Assembly (NCBI GenBank): GCA_964017235.1 | Contig: OZ024927.1 | Span: 21,719,160 to 21,783,159, forward strand | DNA: 64,000 nt | Direction of reading: 5' to 3' | DNA from: Sabellastarte sp. h YS-2021 | Taxonomy: Eukaryota; Annelida; Polychaeta; Sabellida; Sabellidae | Part shown: one piece after another, positions 1 to 11,244 of the stretch | Layout: every line of letters starts with the position of its first letter | How positions within the stretch are numbered: position 1 is the stretch's first letter | Notes under the pieces: generated by a model | Database searches by the model: none | Seen by the model: the letters and a program-made list of their open reading frames with translations, nothing else | Told to the model about the DNA's origin: nothing | Program-made: the position numbers and the translations under genes

Positions 1-868
1 AAGCCACCAGCCTCTTTCATCTCTTCTGTCACTTCCGTCTCTGAAACCGATCAACCAACTACTGCATCAGCTGCTACTGATGTTGCACCATCCACATCAG
101 CTGCATCTTTCACCAACCCTACTGAGGCTGAAGAGGAGTCCATTGAGTCAAAGCTCCGTAAATACAGCACACCTCTTCCTGCACAACAGCCTGCCTCTAC
201 TTCATCTAAATCTAGTGTCCACAGAACCAGTCACAGAAGCCACAGCTCAGAGTCAGATCTGCTGGATAGACTGTGTGAACGCAGTGATATGAATGCACAG
301 ATCTCACAGAGGCCCAGGCAAATGATTGTACTGCATGGGGCAGCTGAATGACTAGCACACTTGGCAAGATCCATGAGGAAGTGTGGCCCAGCTTCCAGCA
401 ACGAAGCATGGATCTTGTAAATCTTGCTTTGTGTGAATCCAAGGCTGTGGCTGACAGGGAGCAGCATAAGGTATCTCTTCAGCTAGATCAGAGGCAGAGG
501 CAGCTGGACCAGCGTGACCTAGAGCTCAAGCAGAGGCAGATGGAGCTGATGCAGCAGCAGAGAATGCAGGAGGTTGTAACAGTACAACAGCCAACCCAAC
601 CCTCAGGCCAGCAGACATTACTTTTTCAGACAGTGCCAGCCAACCCTAATCAGCAGCCACTACAGCGGGGGTTTTCTTCATCCACACCAAGTATTTGCTT
701 ACTTACACAGATGGAAAGACCATCAATTTCACAGACTTAAACCTTTCTGAAATCAATGCTTCCTTTACTGGCATAGGGTCAGTGCCTGCCACTCCGCTCA
801 TACCCTGTGCTGTTGTTATCCCTGAGGACCAGTCACAGCCACCCCAAGACAAGGACAGTAGTGCTTAG
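1..868 (+). pseudogene. Harbinger MADF/Myb-like partner gene, 3' part, frameshifted
   Basis: This is the C-terminal half of the DNA-binding partner protein that accompanies PIF/Harbinger transposases; its 5' end lies outside the window. From base 1 the open frame gives a Ser/Thr/Pro-rich linker, then a segment with LLDRLCERSDMNAQ. That frame stops at TGA 349-351. Reading resumes one base over (348-740) with a Gln/Arg-rich coil (QRQRQLDQRDLELKQRQMEL, about 490-545). A third frame near 700 carries the tail to a stop at 866-868. At least two frameshifts therefore make it a pseudogene. It converges on the minus-strand transposase relic at 1.8-2.9 kb, the layout also seen at 13.5-18.2 kb. The MADF fold itself is not in view; assignment rests on tail resemblance and context. 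Confidence 0.6.
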
Positions 869-960
869 TATGTCAGCTGTATGGACAAGGACAGTAGTGC
901 TAGGTATGTCACCTGTATGGACAAGGACAGTAGTGTTTAGTATGTATGTGAACTGTATGT
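848..960 (+). repeat. 36-bp tandem repeat, three copies
   Basis: Three copies with an exact 36-bp offset start near 848, 884 and 920. Each contains GACAAGGACAGTAGTG followed by a TATGT...CTGTATG segment. The first copy overlaps the final codons and stop of the upstream MADF relic, so the array arose by duplicating its 3' end. Confidence 0.8.
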
Positions 961-1020
961 GAAAGCCTGAGACCCATGGGCTGTGATTGTTTTGTCATTC
1001 ATACTTTACTGATCTCATCC

Positions 1021-1300
1021 ACATATATATGTACTATTCACATATAACACAACCAAAACATATGACCTTTTCTGATTCACACCTTGGCTTTGGGTGTTTG
1101 TTATATATAACACAACAAAAGTATATGACCTGAGCTGATTCATACCTTGTCTTTGGGTGTTTGATACCAAAACGTATGACAGCACACCTTGTCCTTCAGT
1201 AATTGTTACAAAATACCAGGGAATATGTCCTTATAGTTGCCACACACCTTGTCTTTGTGTACTTGTTAACAAATACCTAAGCATATGGCTACAAGTGCAA
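1021..1300. repeat. Imperfect tandem repeat between convergent Harbinger genes
   Basis: Three to four degenerate units of roughly 70 bp share the order ACAC(A)ACC-AAA-CATATGAC, then CACACCTTG(G/T)CTTTGGGTGTTTG. The array lies in the intergenic space between the convergent MADF and transposase relics. No coding potential is visible from here to about 1790. Confidence 0.5.
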
Positions 1301-1792
1301 ACAGACATGACTTTTAAGATTTTTGGTTTGGCCTTTGGATAAATGAAGTTAGTACGACCAAGGATGGATCACTCTCTGCATATGTACAGATGTCAGTACC
1401 AAAAAAAGACAAAAAAAATTGGAAGCACAGATAAAATAATTGATAATAACAAATAAGCACATACATTCATTTGAAAGACACAGAACTTAACAATAATATA
1501 AATGCAATGCCAAAATATTTAATAGTGATATTAAAACCTGTTTCAAACCCATATCAATATCATGACACAGTATAGTTTGTAGTGTGTTATATCACAGTTT
1601 TAAGACACACAGTTCATCAGATTTAATACTGGTGGAAGTATGTACTGCACATAAAATGTCAATAAAAAGTAAACAGTCTAATATATCACATCCGCAACAC
1701 ATGCACAGTCTAATAATACTTGAAATGCAATGACAGCTTATTTTATATTGGTCCTATTTAAAAGTCAAGCAAATGTTACAATACAGTGTATG

Positions 1793-2900
1793 TCATATCA
1801 TATCATTTTGCCATGCTGTTGCACCTACAGGTGAATTGTAGCAATGTTTAAGGTACAGTCTTTGTTTCTTAGCCATTTGAGTGTCCCTATTGCCAGCAGT
1901 CACCCCCTCCATGTCCTGCAAATTTACACCTTGTCTCCATTGTCCAGGCACCAGCCTGTGATGTTCATCCTCATCATCCACAATACCCTAATGCACATCT
2001 GGGTATCAAATTCTCATGATATTGTGCAGTACACAACAGGCAATACAATTCAAGTGACATTGTCTTTGTTTTGATTCATATTAGTGAGCAAACATCCATA
2101 TCTATTGGCCATGATGCCAAATGCATTCTCCACAACCCTGCGTGCATGTGAAAGTCTATAGTTGAATATTCTCTGGTCATCTGGTAGCATAGGCTTTCAT
2201 GAGCCACGTGCTAAGTGAAAAGGCATTGTCCCCAATAAGAAAGTATGGCATTGGATAGTCATCACCGTGAAGTGGTTCAGCTGCAGGGACCTGTGGAGTA
2301 CCATTGATGATGCCTGACCTCAGGTGCAACTGGTTAAATATCTGCTCATCAGGACTTGATCAGCTGACACCAACATCCACCCACATGAACTTGTAGTTTG
2401 CATCCACAAGGCCAAACCGAATCATTGAGTGGAAACTCTTGTAGTTGAAATACAATGACCCACCATTCTTAGGACATCTTATCGCCACATGCTTCCCATC
2501 TATTGCCCCCAAGGTGCGGTGAAAATTTCTCTGTGAAGAAAATTCCGTGGCCGCAGCTTTCCACTCAGCACTGGTCCTACGGCAATGCATAACCTCAGCT
2601 ATTCATCAAAAATGGAATCACAACACTCACGGACAATCCTGGAAATGCTGTTGAGGGCCACACAAAAGCCATACTTCAGGCTTTGGTATCTCTCACTGGT
2701 TCCCAGCAAGCAGAGTGTAATGGCAAGTCTGCAACCAGGATTGTGGCTTTGTGGTACCAGATGTCAAACTTCTCTGTCCTTGGTCCCACTCTTTTTAGAA
2801 TTTCTTGAAACATAGCAGGGTTCATACAAACAAAATTAGCACAGGCTGTCACATCTTCATTCTTCAATTCAGTTATAAGCCTGTTATAGTGCCCATAAAT
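1793..2900 (-). pseudogene. PIF/Harbinger transposase (DDE_Tnp_4), decayed
   Basis: Fragments in different frames follow the order of a Harbinger transposase on the minus strand. An N-terminal piece (2676-2867) has MNPAMFQEILKRVGPRTEKF. A central piece (2360-2590) carries the first catalytic Asp in LGAIDGKHVAIRCPKNGG, then FNYKSFHSMIRFGLVDANYK. A short piece near 2100-2140 retains a VENAFGIM-like stretch that normally holds the catalytic Glu. The C-terminus (1793-1981) ends AWQNDMI, closely matching AWQDGRI of the better copy at 15.2 kb. Frameshifts and stops separate the pieces, so it is inactive. It converges with the MADF relic at 1-868. The family normally excises and reinserts its own element by a DDE reaction together with the MADF partner. 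Confidence 0.8.
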
Positions 2901-3649
2901 GAGTCATCTGGGCCCTGGGTTGACACCTGCTCCGCCTCTCCAAAATAATTCTTGCCAAGATTATGTTTTCCTCCTGGGCTCCTCTCTTAACCTCATGAAT
3001 CTGCTACAATAGCCTGCACTTCTGTATATGGTTTATAATTTTTGCCTAACTACTCCATGTGTTCACTTGCAAAAAAAAAAAAAAATTAAAAAAATAATGA
3101 ATGAGATTTTTGATGTGGATTCAACTTTTTATATGGAAAAGTAATTTGTTCTAAAACTGGGTATTGTTTAATGTGTAAAGTCTTATCAGAGATTGTCTTA
3201 TGTACTAAAACAGAAAGTATTACTCAGGGAATAGTTAACTTATGAGACCAATAATTAACCAGCAAAATGTACATGCAATAAAACATCTGTAAAAGGTCCA
3301 TTGAGTTATCTTTTAATAAAAATAATTCCTATGTCTGTAAAAATTGCCATCTTTTAATGGAAATAATTTTTATGTCTGTGAAAATTTTTATATGTCATAA
3401 TGAATCTGTGGCATTCATTCTTCTATTAAAAAAGGTAAGAAATTCTAAAAATTGTAGGTAGCAGAAATATTTACCTTAGATATGTGTTTTAGATTTGTCA
3501 AGTGTACAAAGTGATATATAAAGGAACTGATTCCCTTCTTTTTAATGTGTGTGCACATTCGTGAAAATATATTCACCCCACACATTCATAAAATACATTT
3601 AAGATCAATGAACTCAAGATCATGAGATAAGCTGGTTTTAAAATAGCAT

Positions 3650-3840
3650 CAACCACTTGTTAATAGAAATGGGAATCTTATATAAGGAGTGGTAACATGT
3701 GATTTACAAGAAACCGAAACTTCAATTGCTCGGATAATTATAAAATACAATGCTAGAGACATCTCTTGTTATAATACACTAAATGACTCTCCATATATGG
3801 AAACATAACAGGAAAAAGTTCAATACATTGCTAAAGAAGA
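3650..3840 (+). repeat. Dispersed repeat A, copy 1
   Basis: Aligns by eye, same orientation, with 9270-9460. Shared blocks include a TTAATAG start, AAGAAAC followed by AAACT and CAATTGC-like sequence, TGTTATAATAC, and ATATGGAAACATAA-AGGAAAA. Divergence is high, with many substitutions and small indels. Element type is unknown. Confidence 0.6.
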
Positions 3841-4085
3841 CTACAGACTGTGTGATCTACTGAAAGTTAATAGACATGTAATTGACTTATTGGAGATTAA
3901 ATGAACAATGTTTCACTGAAATTGTAACACAAAGAAACAACACAAATTAAAACAACACTGTGGTCGGAAGTTTATGTGACAAAGCCACCAGAGAAAAGCA
4001 TTTCACTGAAACCGTAGCAGTAAAATGTAACGGTACTTAAAACAATATCTTGGAGGCAGTTATACTCGTCAAAGCCATTTTCTAC

Positions 4086-4240
4086 ATAAAATCCCTACCA
4101 CTGACAATGGTGACATTATGAATATTATCAAGTACACAGAAATTGGGGATGTGTAATGCCCATATAAAATCTATACCACTGACAGTGGTGATATTATAAA
4201 TTTGATCAAGTAGACAAAAATTGGTGATGTGTAATGCCCA
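4086..4240 (+). repeat. 78-bp tandem repeat, two units (dispersed repeat B)
   Basis: Two adjacent units at offset 78 bp share ATAAAATC-TACCACTGACA-TGGTGA-ATTAT and end GATGTGTAATGCCCA. A third, diverged unit occurs alone at 7229-7310, so this is a dispersed module and not only a local duplication. Confidence 0.7.
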
Positions 4241-4389
4241 GGTCACAAAGTGGTAAATTTAATCGTGAATATCTGCAAATATCAGTTTTGTCAATGTTCT
4301 TGGCAGATTCTTCATTATTCTTTGTCTTCATTCCTCTTCAATATTTGCCACTACATGAATCACAGAATCTTTTTACTTTCTGAACATAT

Positions 4390-6650
4390 ACAAACCACCT
4401 TCCTCTAATACTCCAACCTTTTTTGAACAGTTACAGTCACTTTTGGAGGATATCCATCACACCATGGAAAATCTGGTTATCATCAGTGACTTCAATCTTC
4501 ACCTCGAAACAACGTTCAAATTCAAAAACCTTTCACTCACTGTTCGATTCATTTGGCTTAATTCAGAAAGTTAATTTCCCAACTCATATTCACGGATATA
4601 CTCTTAACATGGTTTTAATCAAATCCAATAATGATAATATTCCCAATGTCCACAACACAGATGCTTTTTCCGACCATTTTTCAGTTAGTTTCACTCTAAA
4701 TTTTTTAACCCCTAGGTCCCAGAATAATGCTACTGTCTCTTTTCATAAATACCATAAAATCGACAAAGAAAAAATGAAAGCAGATCTCCTTGCTTCTGAA
4801 CTGATTAATAATCCGTCCAAAGAACCTGATACTCTCTACAAACAATATCACATCACCTTGTCAACCCTCATCGACAAACATGCTCCACTACGCACCAATC
4901 ACACCAAGGCAAAGTACATCGCGAGGTGGGTTAACAAAACTGTAATTGCGGCAAAAGAGACCAAGTGTTTATTTGAACGCATTTGGCGAAGAAATAAATC
5001 CACCTTCAATAGATCCCAGTACATGCAGAAAGTCCATCAGTACAATGGAAAGTGCATGCAGGCCAAATCTCAATTCCTTAAAGCAAAAATTCAGGATAAT
5101 CACCACAACCCACAAAAATTATGGCGTGTCCTGGGTGATGTGCTACACAGACTTCCGGACAAGATCCTCCCATCGATAAAGCCCCCTCAGCTTTTGCTGA
5201 CAGGTTTGTAGAGTTCTTCACAGAAAAAAATAGAAAAAAAATATGCTCAACATTCTCTGCTTCTGTCAATTCACAACACATCACCCCTGACTCTCCTCCC
5301 GCTATGTTCTCCACTTTTTCTACTGTAACAGAGGATCAAGTTACTAAAATTATTATCAACTCTCCTATTTAATCATGTTCCCTTGACCCTTGGTCCACTT
5401 TTCTTGTTCTTGATTATTTAGATATTCTCATTAACCCCATCACTTCAATAATCAATGCTTCTCTTGAGTAAGGTAAGTGTCCAAATTTTTTTCAAGCAGG
5501 GCCATGATACTTGAAAGGGCCGGGTAGTAGCCGTCTAGCTACAAACTCACCATGATGAAGCCGGCCTTATGACTGCCTTCCAATCGGCTTCTAGAAAACA
5601 CCATTCTACTGAAAGTGCCCTCCTTAGTATTCATAACAATATTTTTAATATGGCCAAAGGGTCTGTCACTGCCCTTACCCTTCTGGACGTATCCACTGCT
5701 TTCAATACCATTGACCACACCATTCTCCTGGACAGACTTAATGTTTATTATGGAATCAGTGAGCTAGCACAATTTCATGTATAACTGGGTGTCGATGACA
5801 CCCAGTTATACATAACACTCTCACCAGCAAATTTCTCTCACTATGCAAAAATTAAAGAACTGCCTAAACCACATTTCATTTAAAAAAATTCATGTTTTCA
5901 AATAAATTAAAACTTAACCCAGACAAAACTGACTTTATTTTCATATGCTCCTCCCCAAACTGTAAACAACTGCTCCCTTACTTTCCTATAAATATTCTGG
6001 GAAATCAGGTCTCGCCAGCACAAAGTGTCAGGAACCTCGGAGAGGTGTTCGACTCCAATTTCAGTTTCTCAAACCATGTGTCACAGGTCATAAAGTCCAC
6101 TGGCTAGAGTACATGTGAAATACCTCTACAGAATTCGTCCCCTTCTAGACCTTAATACATCAGTGCTGTTAGCAAATGCTTTGGTGAGCAGCAGGCTGGA
6201 TTATTGCAATTCACTCTTCTTATCGCTCACTGATTTTGAGTTAAGGCAATTGCAGCTAGTCCAAAACTCACTCTGCAGGGTTGTCACCTGTTCCTCTAAA
6301 TTCTCTCACATTACCACTCAACTAAAAAACTCCATTGGCTACCAGTCAGATACAGGGTACAATTTAAAATTGGCCTTATTACATACAAAATTCTCAACCA
6401 AGGTCATCCAGTTTATCTAAGAGAATTAATCCACTTCTTCCAGAAATACAAGGCATAGTACCCCAAGTTCCTTCAAACCCCTGCTTTCAACCGTAGAGTT
6501 CACAAATCAATAAAACACTTCAGTCACTATGCCCCAGTCCTTTGAAACTTTTTTCCCTTTCGTGTAAGAAACAGCCCATCTGTTGCATCTTTTAGGAATC
6601 ACCTCAAAAGCCACCTCTTCAGCTCTAGTTTCCCAACTTAGTTTTCTTCC
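4390..6650 (+). pseudogene. LINE ORF2: AP-endonuclease and reverse transcriptase, decayed
   Basis: The product would nick target DNA and reverse-transcribe the element's RNA. The endonuclease C-half is visible: LVIISDFNLHLE (about 4470-4505, one frame), then THIHGYTLNMVL and SDHFSVSFTLNF (4580-4710, another frame), holding the family Asp and the SDH His. The RT begins around 5330 (TEDQVTKIII, SLDPWSTFLV). ASRKHHSTESALL and LLDVSTAFNTIDH lie at 5585-5720. DDTQLYI, the remnant of the catalytic YADD box, is at about 5794-5815. KLNPDKTDFIF is at 5920, and ALVSSRLDYCNSLF at 6180. Stops, at least four frameshifts and a deletion between 5780 and 5794 destroy the frame. Confidence 0.8.
5778..5812. 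repeat. Perfect 16-bp inverted repeat at a deletion junction
   Basis: Arms TGTATAACTGGGTGTC (5778-5793) and its exact reverse complement (5797-5812) flank a 3-nt loop GAT. The right arm encodes the DDTQLYI of the RT catalytic box. The left arm is a foreign inverted copy placed where roughly 100 RT codons are missing. Confidence 0.9.
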
Positions 6651-6780
6651 CTCTTGGTCACACCCACAATCGCCCTTTGACTCTCCCTATGATAATGATT
6701 TTGTTTAATTAGCACACTGAGTTCTCCTTTGTGGGGAAGATATTGCACTTACAAAGCAGTAGATTAGATTAGATTACATG

Positions 6781-7796
6781 ACAACAACCTGAAGTTCAAA
6801 GTTTTACCAGTATTGACTGTTTTTAAGTTCACCATGACAATTCACCACTATAGGAAACATTTTCTTCTATGTCATAGCTCTGCCGTAGGGCATTTGTCGA
6901 TGAGTTGTACTACTTTCTTGTCCTCAGTAAATTCGCAGAAAATTCTTCCTTCCTCATCTCACCATTTCATATAGTATTCTCAGTATAATCTTGCTTTGTT
7001 GACGTGTTATCTCAGTCAAAAACACTGTAGAACAACGAGAGCTATGAAGAACTTTTAATCACGTTAACACTCTTTCCCACCTCTCTTTGGTGAATTCTGG
7101 TGAATTTGAAATCGCCTGTATTATTCTATTTTCACTGAGATGATCATAGAACCCTCTTCAGTGTGAACCTGGGCATCAGGTAGTGGAAAGCAGTTGCATG
7201 CTTCAAAAACATTTTTCACAGCCTCTCTTATTTCTACATAAAATCTATAAGGCTGACAGTGCTGACATTATAAAAATGACAAAATACACAGAAATTGCTG
7301 ACGTGTAATGTAGTTGAAAACAGATACGGACTTCAAAGGCAATATTCTCAACCCCTCCAGTGATTGATTGTGATGCCACCCGGTATAGCATGGCATAACT
7401 TGGGCACAGAGTCCTCATTTGTATGGATTTCTTTAGATCAGTATATGCACTGACAGAAGTGCAGGCTATCAATGTACTTTACCAATATAAAAATTCCATT
7501 AATTAACCTTTTACAGTGCATTTTAAGGGGCGATACTATAATTTCTAATTCACATCAGTGTCTTAACTCTGCACAAATCTAGAAATTTGCATATAGAAAT
7601 TCACAAAATTTATTAATTTATGTCCAATATCACTTTACTACCTTATTCGGAGTGTGGAAGTGCATACGTTTTGGCTGTAATCAACTGTAAATAAATATTC
7701 TGTGTTCCAGTTTGTTAGAAGTTGAGGTGTTTGCCAAGTTATGGCAAGAAGCAGTTATCTCGCTTTCAAAACATTGTCTAGGTAGTTTATTTGCCA
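6781..7796. other. Intergenic, one dispersed-repeat unit
   Basis: No gene is supported. The only recognisable item is a third unit of dispersed repeat B at 7229-7310 (ATAAAATCTATAAGGCTGACAG... ending GACGTGTAATG), matching the pair at 4086-4240. Confidence 0.55.
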
Positions 7797-8095
7797 ATGT
7801 GGCCAAGCAGGTCACACACTTGAACAGGAACACAGAAGGGTTCAACCTAGGTACAAGAAAATACATAGTGTCTTGGGTAACCACTTAAGCAGCAGTCCTC
7901 TGTCATTGGGTACTAACCCCAGTGGCAGGTTAAAGAACCTCAGGAACATTGATGAATGGTATTACCTGACCCTGTGTCTTCCAGTTATGGGAATGTCAAA
8001 CACTTTAGAGTTTGGACTATACTCGTGTAGTTGGAATGGATCAACAGTCCATTGACTCCTGTAGTCCAAGGAGATATTGCACTAAGTATAAGTAT
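7797..8095 (+). mobile_element. tRNA-derived SINE, family 2 (plus copy)
   Basis: Reading plus-strand it starts with a tRNA-like head (GTGGCCAAGCAGGTCA, A-box-like, then GGGTTCAACC, B-box-like). It continues through ATACATAGTG, CCACTTAA, CAGTCCTCTGTCATTGGGTA and GGCAGGTTAAAGAACCT, and ends GGAGATATTGCACTAAGTAT. This order matches the reverse complement of the copy at 12010-12242. About 90 extra bases sit between the GGTATTAC and GTAGTCCAAGG blocks. Confidence 0.65.
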
Positions 8096-8145
8096 ACAAA
8101 CAATAATGGACAAACTAGATCGCCAGCATTCTGCCTTGAAAACAT

Positions 8146-8257
8146 TGGGCACTACCCAACAACTACCAACTTTCCCACTTGAGGTTGTGGTGGGGGTGCC
8201 AATACACCACCTGATATGTGGGGGAGCAAGTGTCTTGCCAATTACACCATGATGCCC
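8146..8257 (-). mobile_element. tRNA-derived SINE, family 1, head fragment
   Basis: On the minus strand it reads TGGGGCATCATGGTGTAATT (A-box-like head) and later CCTCAAGTGGGAAAGTTGG followed by TAGTTG. That is the same order as the full family-1 copy at 37998-38232 up to its middle. The 3' half is missing. Confidence 0.55.
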
Positions 8258-8409
8258 CATCTTCTCTTAAGCAATAGGAAGTTTGGTTGGATAATATTGA
8301 GAATATAGGATATAAAGCTGTTGCTACCTTTTTCTACCTGTAGAAGTGTACCTCTTAAAATACCCTCATAATGTAGTCCACTGTGATCTTTCCTTTTCAC
8401 TTGTTGAAG

Positions 8410-8522
8410 GCCTGAAGTTTTTATTTATTTACCCATTTATTTACCTATTTTCCCACCCATTATTTATTTATTTACCAATTTATGTATTTACTTCCCCATT
8501 TATTTATTTACCTATTTATTTA
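8410..8522. repeat. Degenerate (TTTA)n low-complexity tract
   Basis: About 110 bases of TTTATTTATTTAC-type repeats with CCCA interruptions. It adjoins the 3' end of the minus-strand LINE at 8523-9090 and may be that element's tail. The open frame across it is a compositional artefact. Confidence 0.7.
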
Positions 8523-9090
8523 ATGGTATGAAAACCTAGGGAGGAAAATACTTCTGAAACAGATAAGTTTTAAGTCACCTTTTGAAACATGATAGTATAG
8601 GAGCAGTTTGTATTTCCAGTGGCAAATCATTCCAAAGTTTTTGAGCATCATATGAGAAACACTTGATGAAATGAACTTGAGATTTATGAACTGATGAGCT
8701 GTAGAAGGGAACTCTGAGAAACATATTTTCCGGATTACTATGTCTTGTTTTAACAGCAGATGAAAATAAAGACAAATATGGAGCAATGTGTTTTGGCTTT
8801 TCAGTGGTAAGGTACTTATGTATGAGTACCAGAGGTTTGAAAATGATTCGTTGTTTAACAAAGAAGCCAGTGGAGAGACTTTAAGGTTGGAGTGATGTGA
8901 GAAAATCTAAAAAGCACCAGAGACAAAGCGTGATAAACAATTTTGGATGTGCTGAAGCCTTGTGATATATTGCCCATATAACATGTCCAGTTCTTAAACT
9001 TTGTGACAGAAAGATCACATTGAGAAAGGTATAAAATAAGACTAGAAGACTGGCGTAACATAAAGTGCATACAAGAGATATGTATGTTAT
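8523..9090 (-). pseudogene. CR1-like LINE, 3' end of ORF2
   Basis: The minus-strand translation gives RT-thumb/post-RT sequence in two frames: RFSHITPTLKSLHWLLC (8855-8910), then YDAQKLWNDLPLEIQTAP and a SCFKRDLK-like end (8575-8700). It aligns at nucleotide level with 53560-53930, the 3' end of a longer LINE of the same orientation. Shared blocks include AGTGGCAAATC, GAGCATCATATGAGAA, GTCTTGTTTTA-CAGCAGATG and AGCCAGTGGAGAGA. It is 5'-truncated, as is usual for LINE insertions, and frameshifted. Confidence 0.75.
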
Positions 9091-9269
9091 ATATGTGAAT
9101 TCAATAAATATATAGGAATTAATTTTCTTGTTTGTATATTGGTGCACATGCTGATTCATAGATAATATATTCTGTGTGTTTTTTATTCTTTGTTGTCTCT
9201 GTGTATTCACCTCCACACATCTATGCATTACACATAAGGCCAAGAAGTCGAAACCATGACACAACCTGG

Positions 9270-9460
9270 TTTTTAATAGCGATTTGCTAATATTAATAGG
9301 GATTTTTATGAGGGAGTGTTAACACATAAGAAACTAAAACTCCAAATTGCAGGGACTATAATAAAAGACCATGCAGGTGACCTATCATGCTATAATGCAA
9401 GTGATTCTATATATGGAAACATAATAGGAAAATGTTTAATACATAGCCAGAGAAAACGTT
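9270..9460 (+). repeat. Dispersed repeat A, copy 2
   Basis: Same order of blocks as 3650-3840, ending ATATATGGAAACATAATAGGA. Neither copy shows ends that would classify it. Confidence 0.6.
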
Positions 9461-9624
9461 TTTGATGTATGAAAATATGACATAAATATGCACAGGCGTT
9501 GGAAAATAAATTTATTCTATGTTTTCTCTAACCAGTTAAAATATACATACTTGACAACAGTATACAGAATTATTAAACTATTGTATAAGTAAAGAACTGT
9601 AAAGATATATTTATAAAAAGATTC

Positions 9625-9910
9625 GACTTTGAAATTTAAGGCCAGCCTTAGTATCAGGCTATATGCATCTGTGAGAGCCTGTTAAAATAATTAACTTTAA
9701 CAGAATTTAAGGTGGCCTTATAGGAAATGAATATGAGGTTAATCTAACTGAAGGTTAAGCCCCCAAAATTACATTTTCGAGGCCAACTTAACAGCAGGCT
9801 ACAGGCATGTGAGAGCTTGTTAAGGGAGATTAAGTTAAGATTATTTTACAGGATTTAAGGTAGCCTTAAAAAGAAGTTAAGATAAACACTATAACTGAGG
9901 GTTAAGCTCT
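9625..9910 (+). repeat. Diverged tandem repeat, two units of about 143 bp
   Basis: Both units share GGCC-ACTT/GCCTTA, CAGGCTA, GAGAGC-TGTTAA, ACAG-ATTTAAGGT-GCCTTA and end with CTGA-GGTTAAGC. The first runs about 9625-9767 and the second 9768-9910. Many GTTAA motifs recur. Confidence 0.6.
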
Positions 9911-10384
9911 CATGTTTTAAACAAAGATAATGATTAGGTTTTCTTGGTCTTTACTTCTGATCAATTTTTAACCTATTGTGAATGGATTCGAATCTATAAG
10001 TTTGGACCAACCCTTTTACTAGTATTTTAGTGAGATAGGAGGGAAGCAAAGGCAGAAGCTTCTTTGGCAATGCATTATGGTCTTGTGCAATATACCTCCA
10101 AACAGAATTCTGATATCCAAGTGCCCTAGCTCTGTATAGTAATGCTTTGTTGTAAGATAATTCCTACAAGACTTCCTACAAGTTGTTGTCACATTTGGAA
10201 CCCCTAGTAGCAATGATAAGGGAGACATCAGGCCTTTTAATAGGATAATCCCATTTGTCATTAAACATGTGATATGGTGGCTTTTTTATCTCCAGCCAGT
10301 GACCGAACAACAGGGTCGGGAGATTATAAAACACCTTCCGTGTCCAGGCGTCTATTTGTTACGTTTTTACATAAACCTTAATAT

Positions 10385-10990
10385 TACCTTAAACCTTAGA
10401 TATCTTAACCAAATTTGCAGGGAATGTTTATGGCTATGAAAACCTGTCTACACAAAATTTTGGTCTCATTTTGAAAAAAACAAAATGGTCACCATAGCTA
10501 ATTGTTAGAAAATCATAAAGGTGCTCTAAATCTTGAAATATTCTAGCTAGCTTCATCAAATTTGCACAAACGCTTTATGGCTACAAAAACTAGTCTGATA
10601 GTAATTTTGGCCTAGTTCAAAAACAAAATGGACGCCATATCACATGTTGAACGTCAAATGGGGTTATCCTATTAAAATGGCCTTATATCTCTTCTAATAT
10701 TGCTCCTAGAGGTTCGGAATGTTAAAACAACTTATAGGAAGTCATTGCCTGGAAAAAGTATCCAGGTGTTGAATGTGACCTTTGACCCCTGCTTTTAATA
10801 GGGTCAACACACTAAAACGTCCTTATTTCTCCCTCATTATTCGTGCTATGGCTTCAGAATGTAAAGACAGACCATGAAAGGTCCTTGCCTGCAAATATTT
10901 TGCCTAAGAATTATTTTGGTCTTATTTTAAAAAAACAAACTGGCCACCATAGCCAATTATTTCAAAATCATTAAGATGCTCCAAAACTTG
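10385..10990 (+). repeat. R147 repeat family, diverged array
   Basis: At least two imperfect units show the block order of the better array at 30270-31080: TTTTGGTCTCATTTTGAAAA with ACAAAATGG, CTCCTAGAGGTTCGGAATG, AACTTATAGGAAGTCATTG and GTGACCTTTGACCCCTG. Divergence is greater than at 30 kb. Confidence 0.65.
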
Positions 10991-11244
10991 AAATATTGCA
11001 GCCTTTGACCCCTGGTGGGAGATTCTACTTCTTCAATGATGCAATCAATCCTTCCATAAAACGCCTTCTTAGTCTTCTTAATCTTCTTTGATTAGGAAGG
11101 GTAATCTGAAAACTTTACAAGTCATTCTTTATGAATAATGGCAGCTGTATTGAAGATTTTTCCGGTTATATGACCTGGTTTTTCACTTTTTAAAATTTTT
11201 TGTTTCCGGACTTTCATGAATTGTGATGTAGCATGACAAGTATC

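Larger units (their letters stand above)
2901..4370. other. AT-rich intergenic DNA with dispersed repeats
   Basis: No gene is seen. It holds an A-rich run near 3070-3095, a roughly 50-bp duplication around 3300-3390 (the TTTTAAT..AATAAT..TATGTCTGT motif twice), a dispersed repeat at 3650-3840 and a 78-bp tandem repeat at 4086-4240. Confidence 0.6.
4370..6780 (+). mobile_element. CR1/L2-like LINE, 5'-truncated and internally deleted
   Basis: A single non-LTR retrotransposon copy runs from the endonuclease region to a 3' end with a short tandem tail (AGATTAGATTAGATTA, about 6762-6778). ORF remnants in order are AP-endonuclease, RT and post-RT C-terminus. A matching 3' end in reverse orientation lies at 31398-31460, which helps define the true terminus: GGGGAAGATATTGCAC...CAGTAGATTAGATTA. 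The tandem 3' tail instead of poly(A) is typical of CR1/L2-group elements. The 5' end is missing. Confidence 0.8.
9091..10384. other. Intergenic with dispersed repeats
   Basis: No gene is seen. It contains the second copy of dispersed repeat A (9270-9460) and a diverged ~143-bp tandem pair at 9625-9910. From 9911 to 10384 nothing recognisable was found. Confidence 0.55.

Noticed and set aside
8346-8531. 61-codon Tyr/Phe/Ile-rich frame
   Set aside because: Translation of a (TTTA)n tract.
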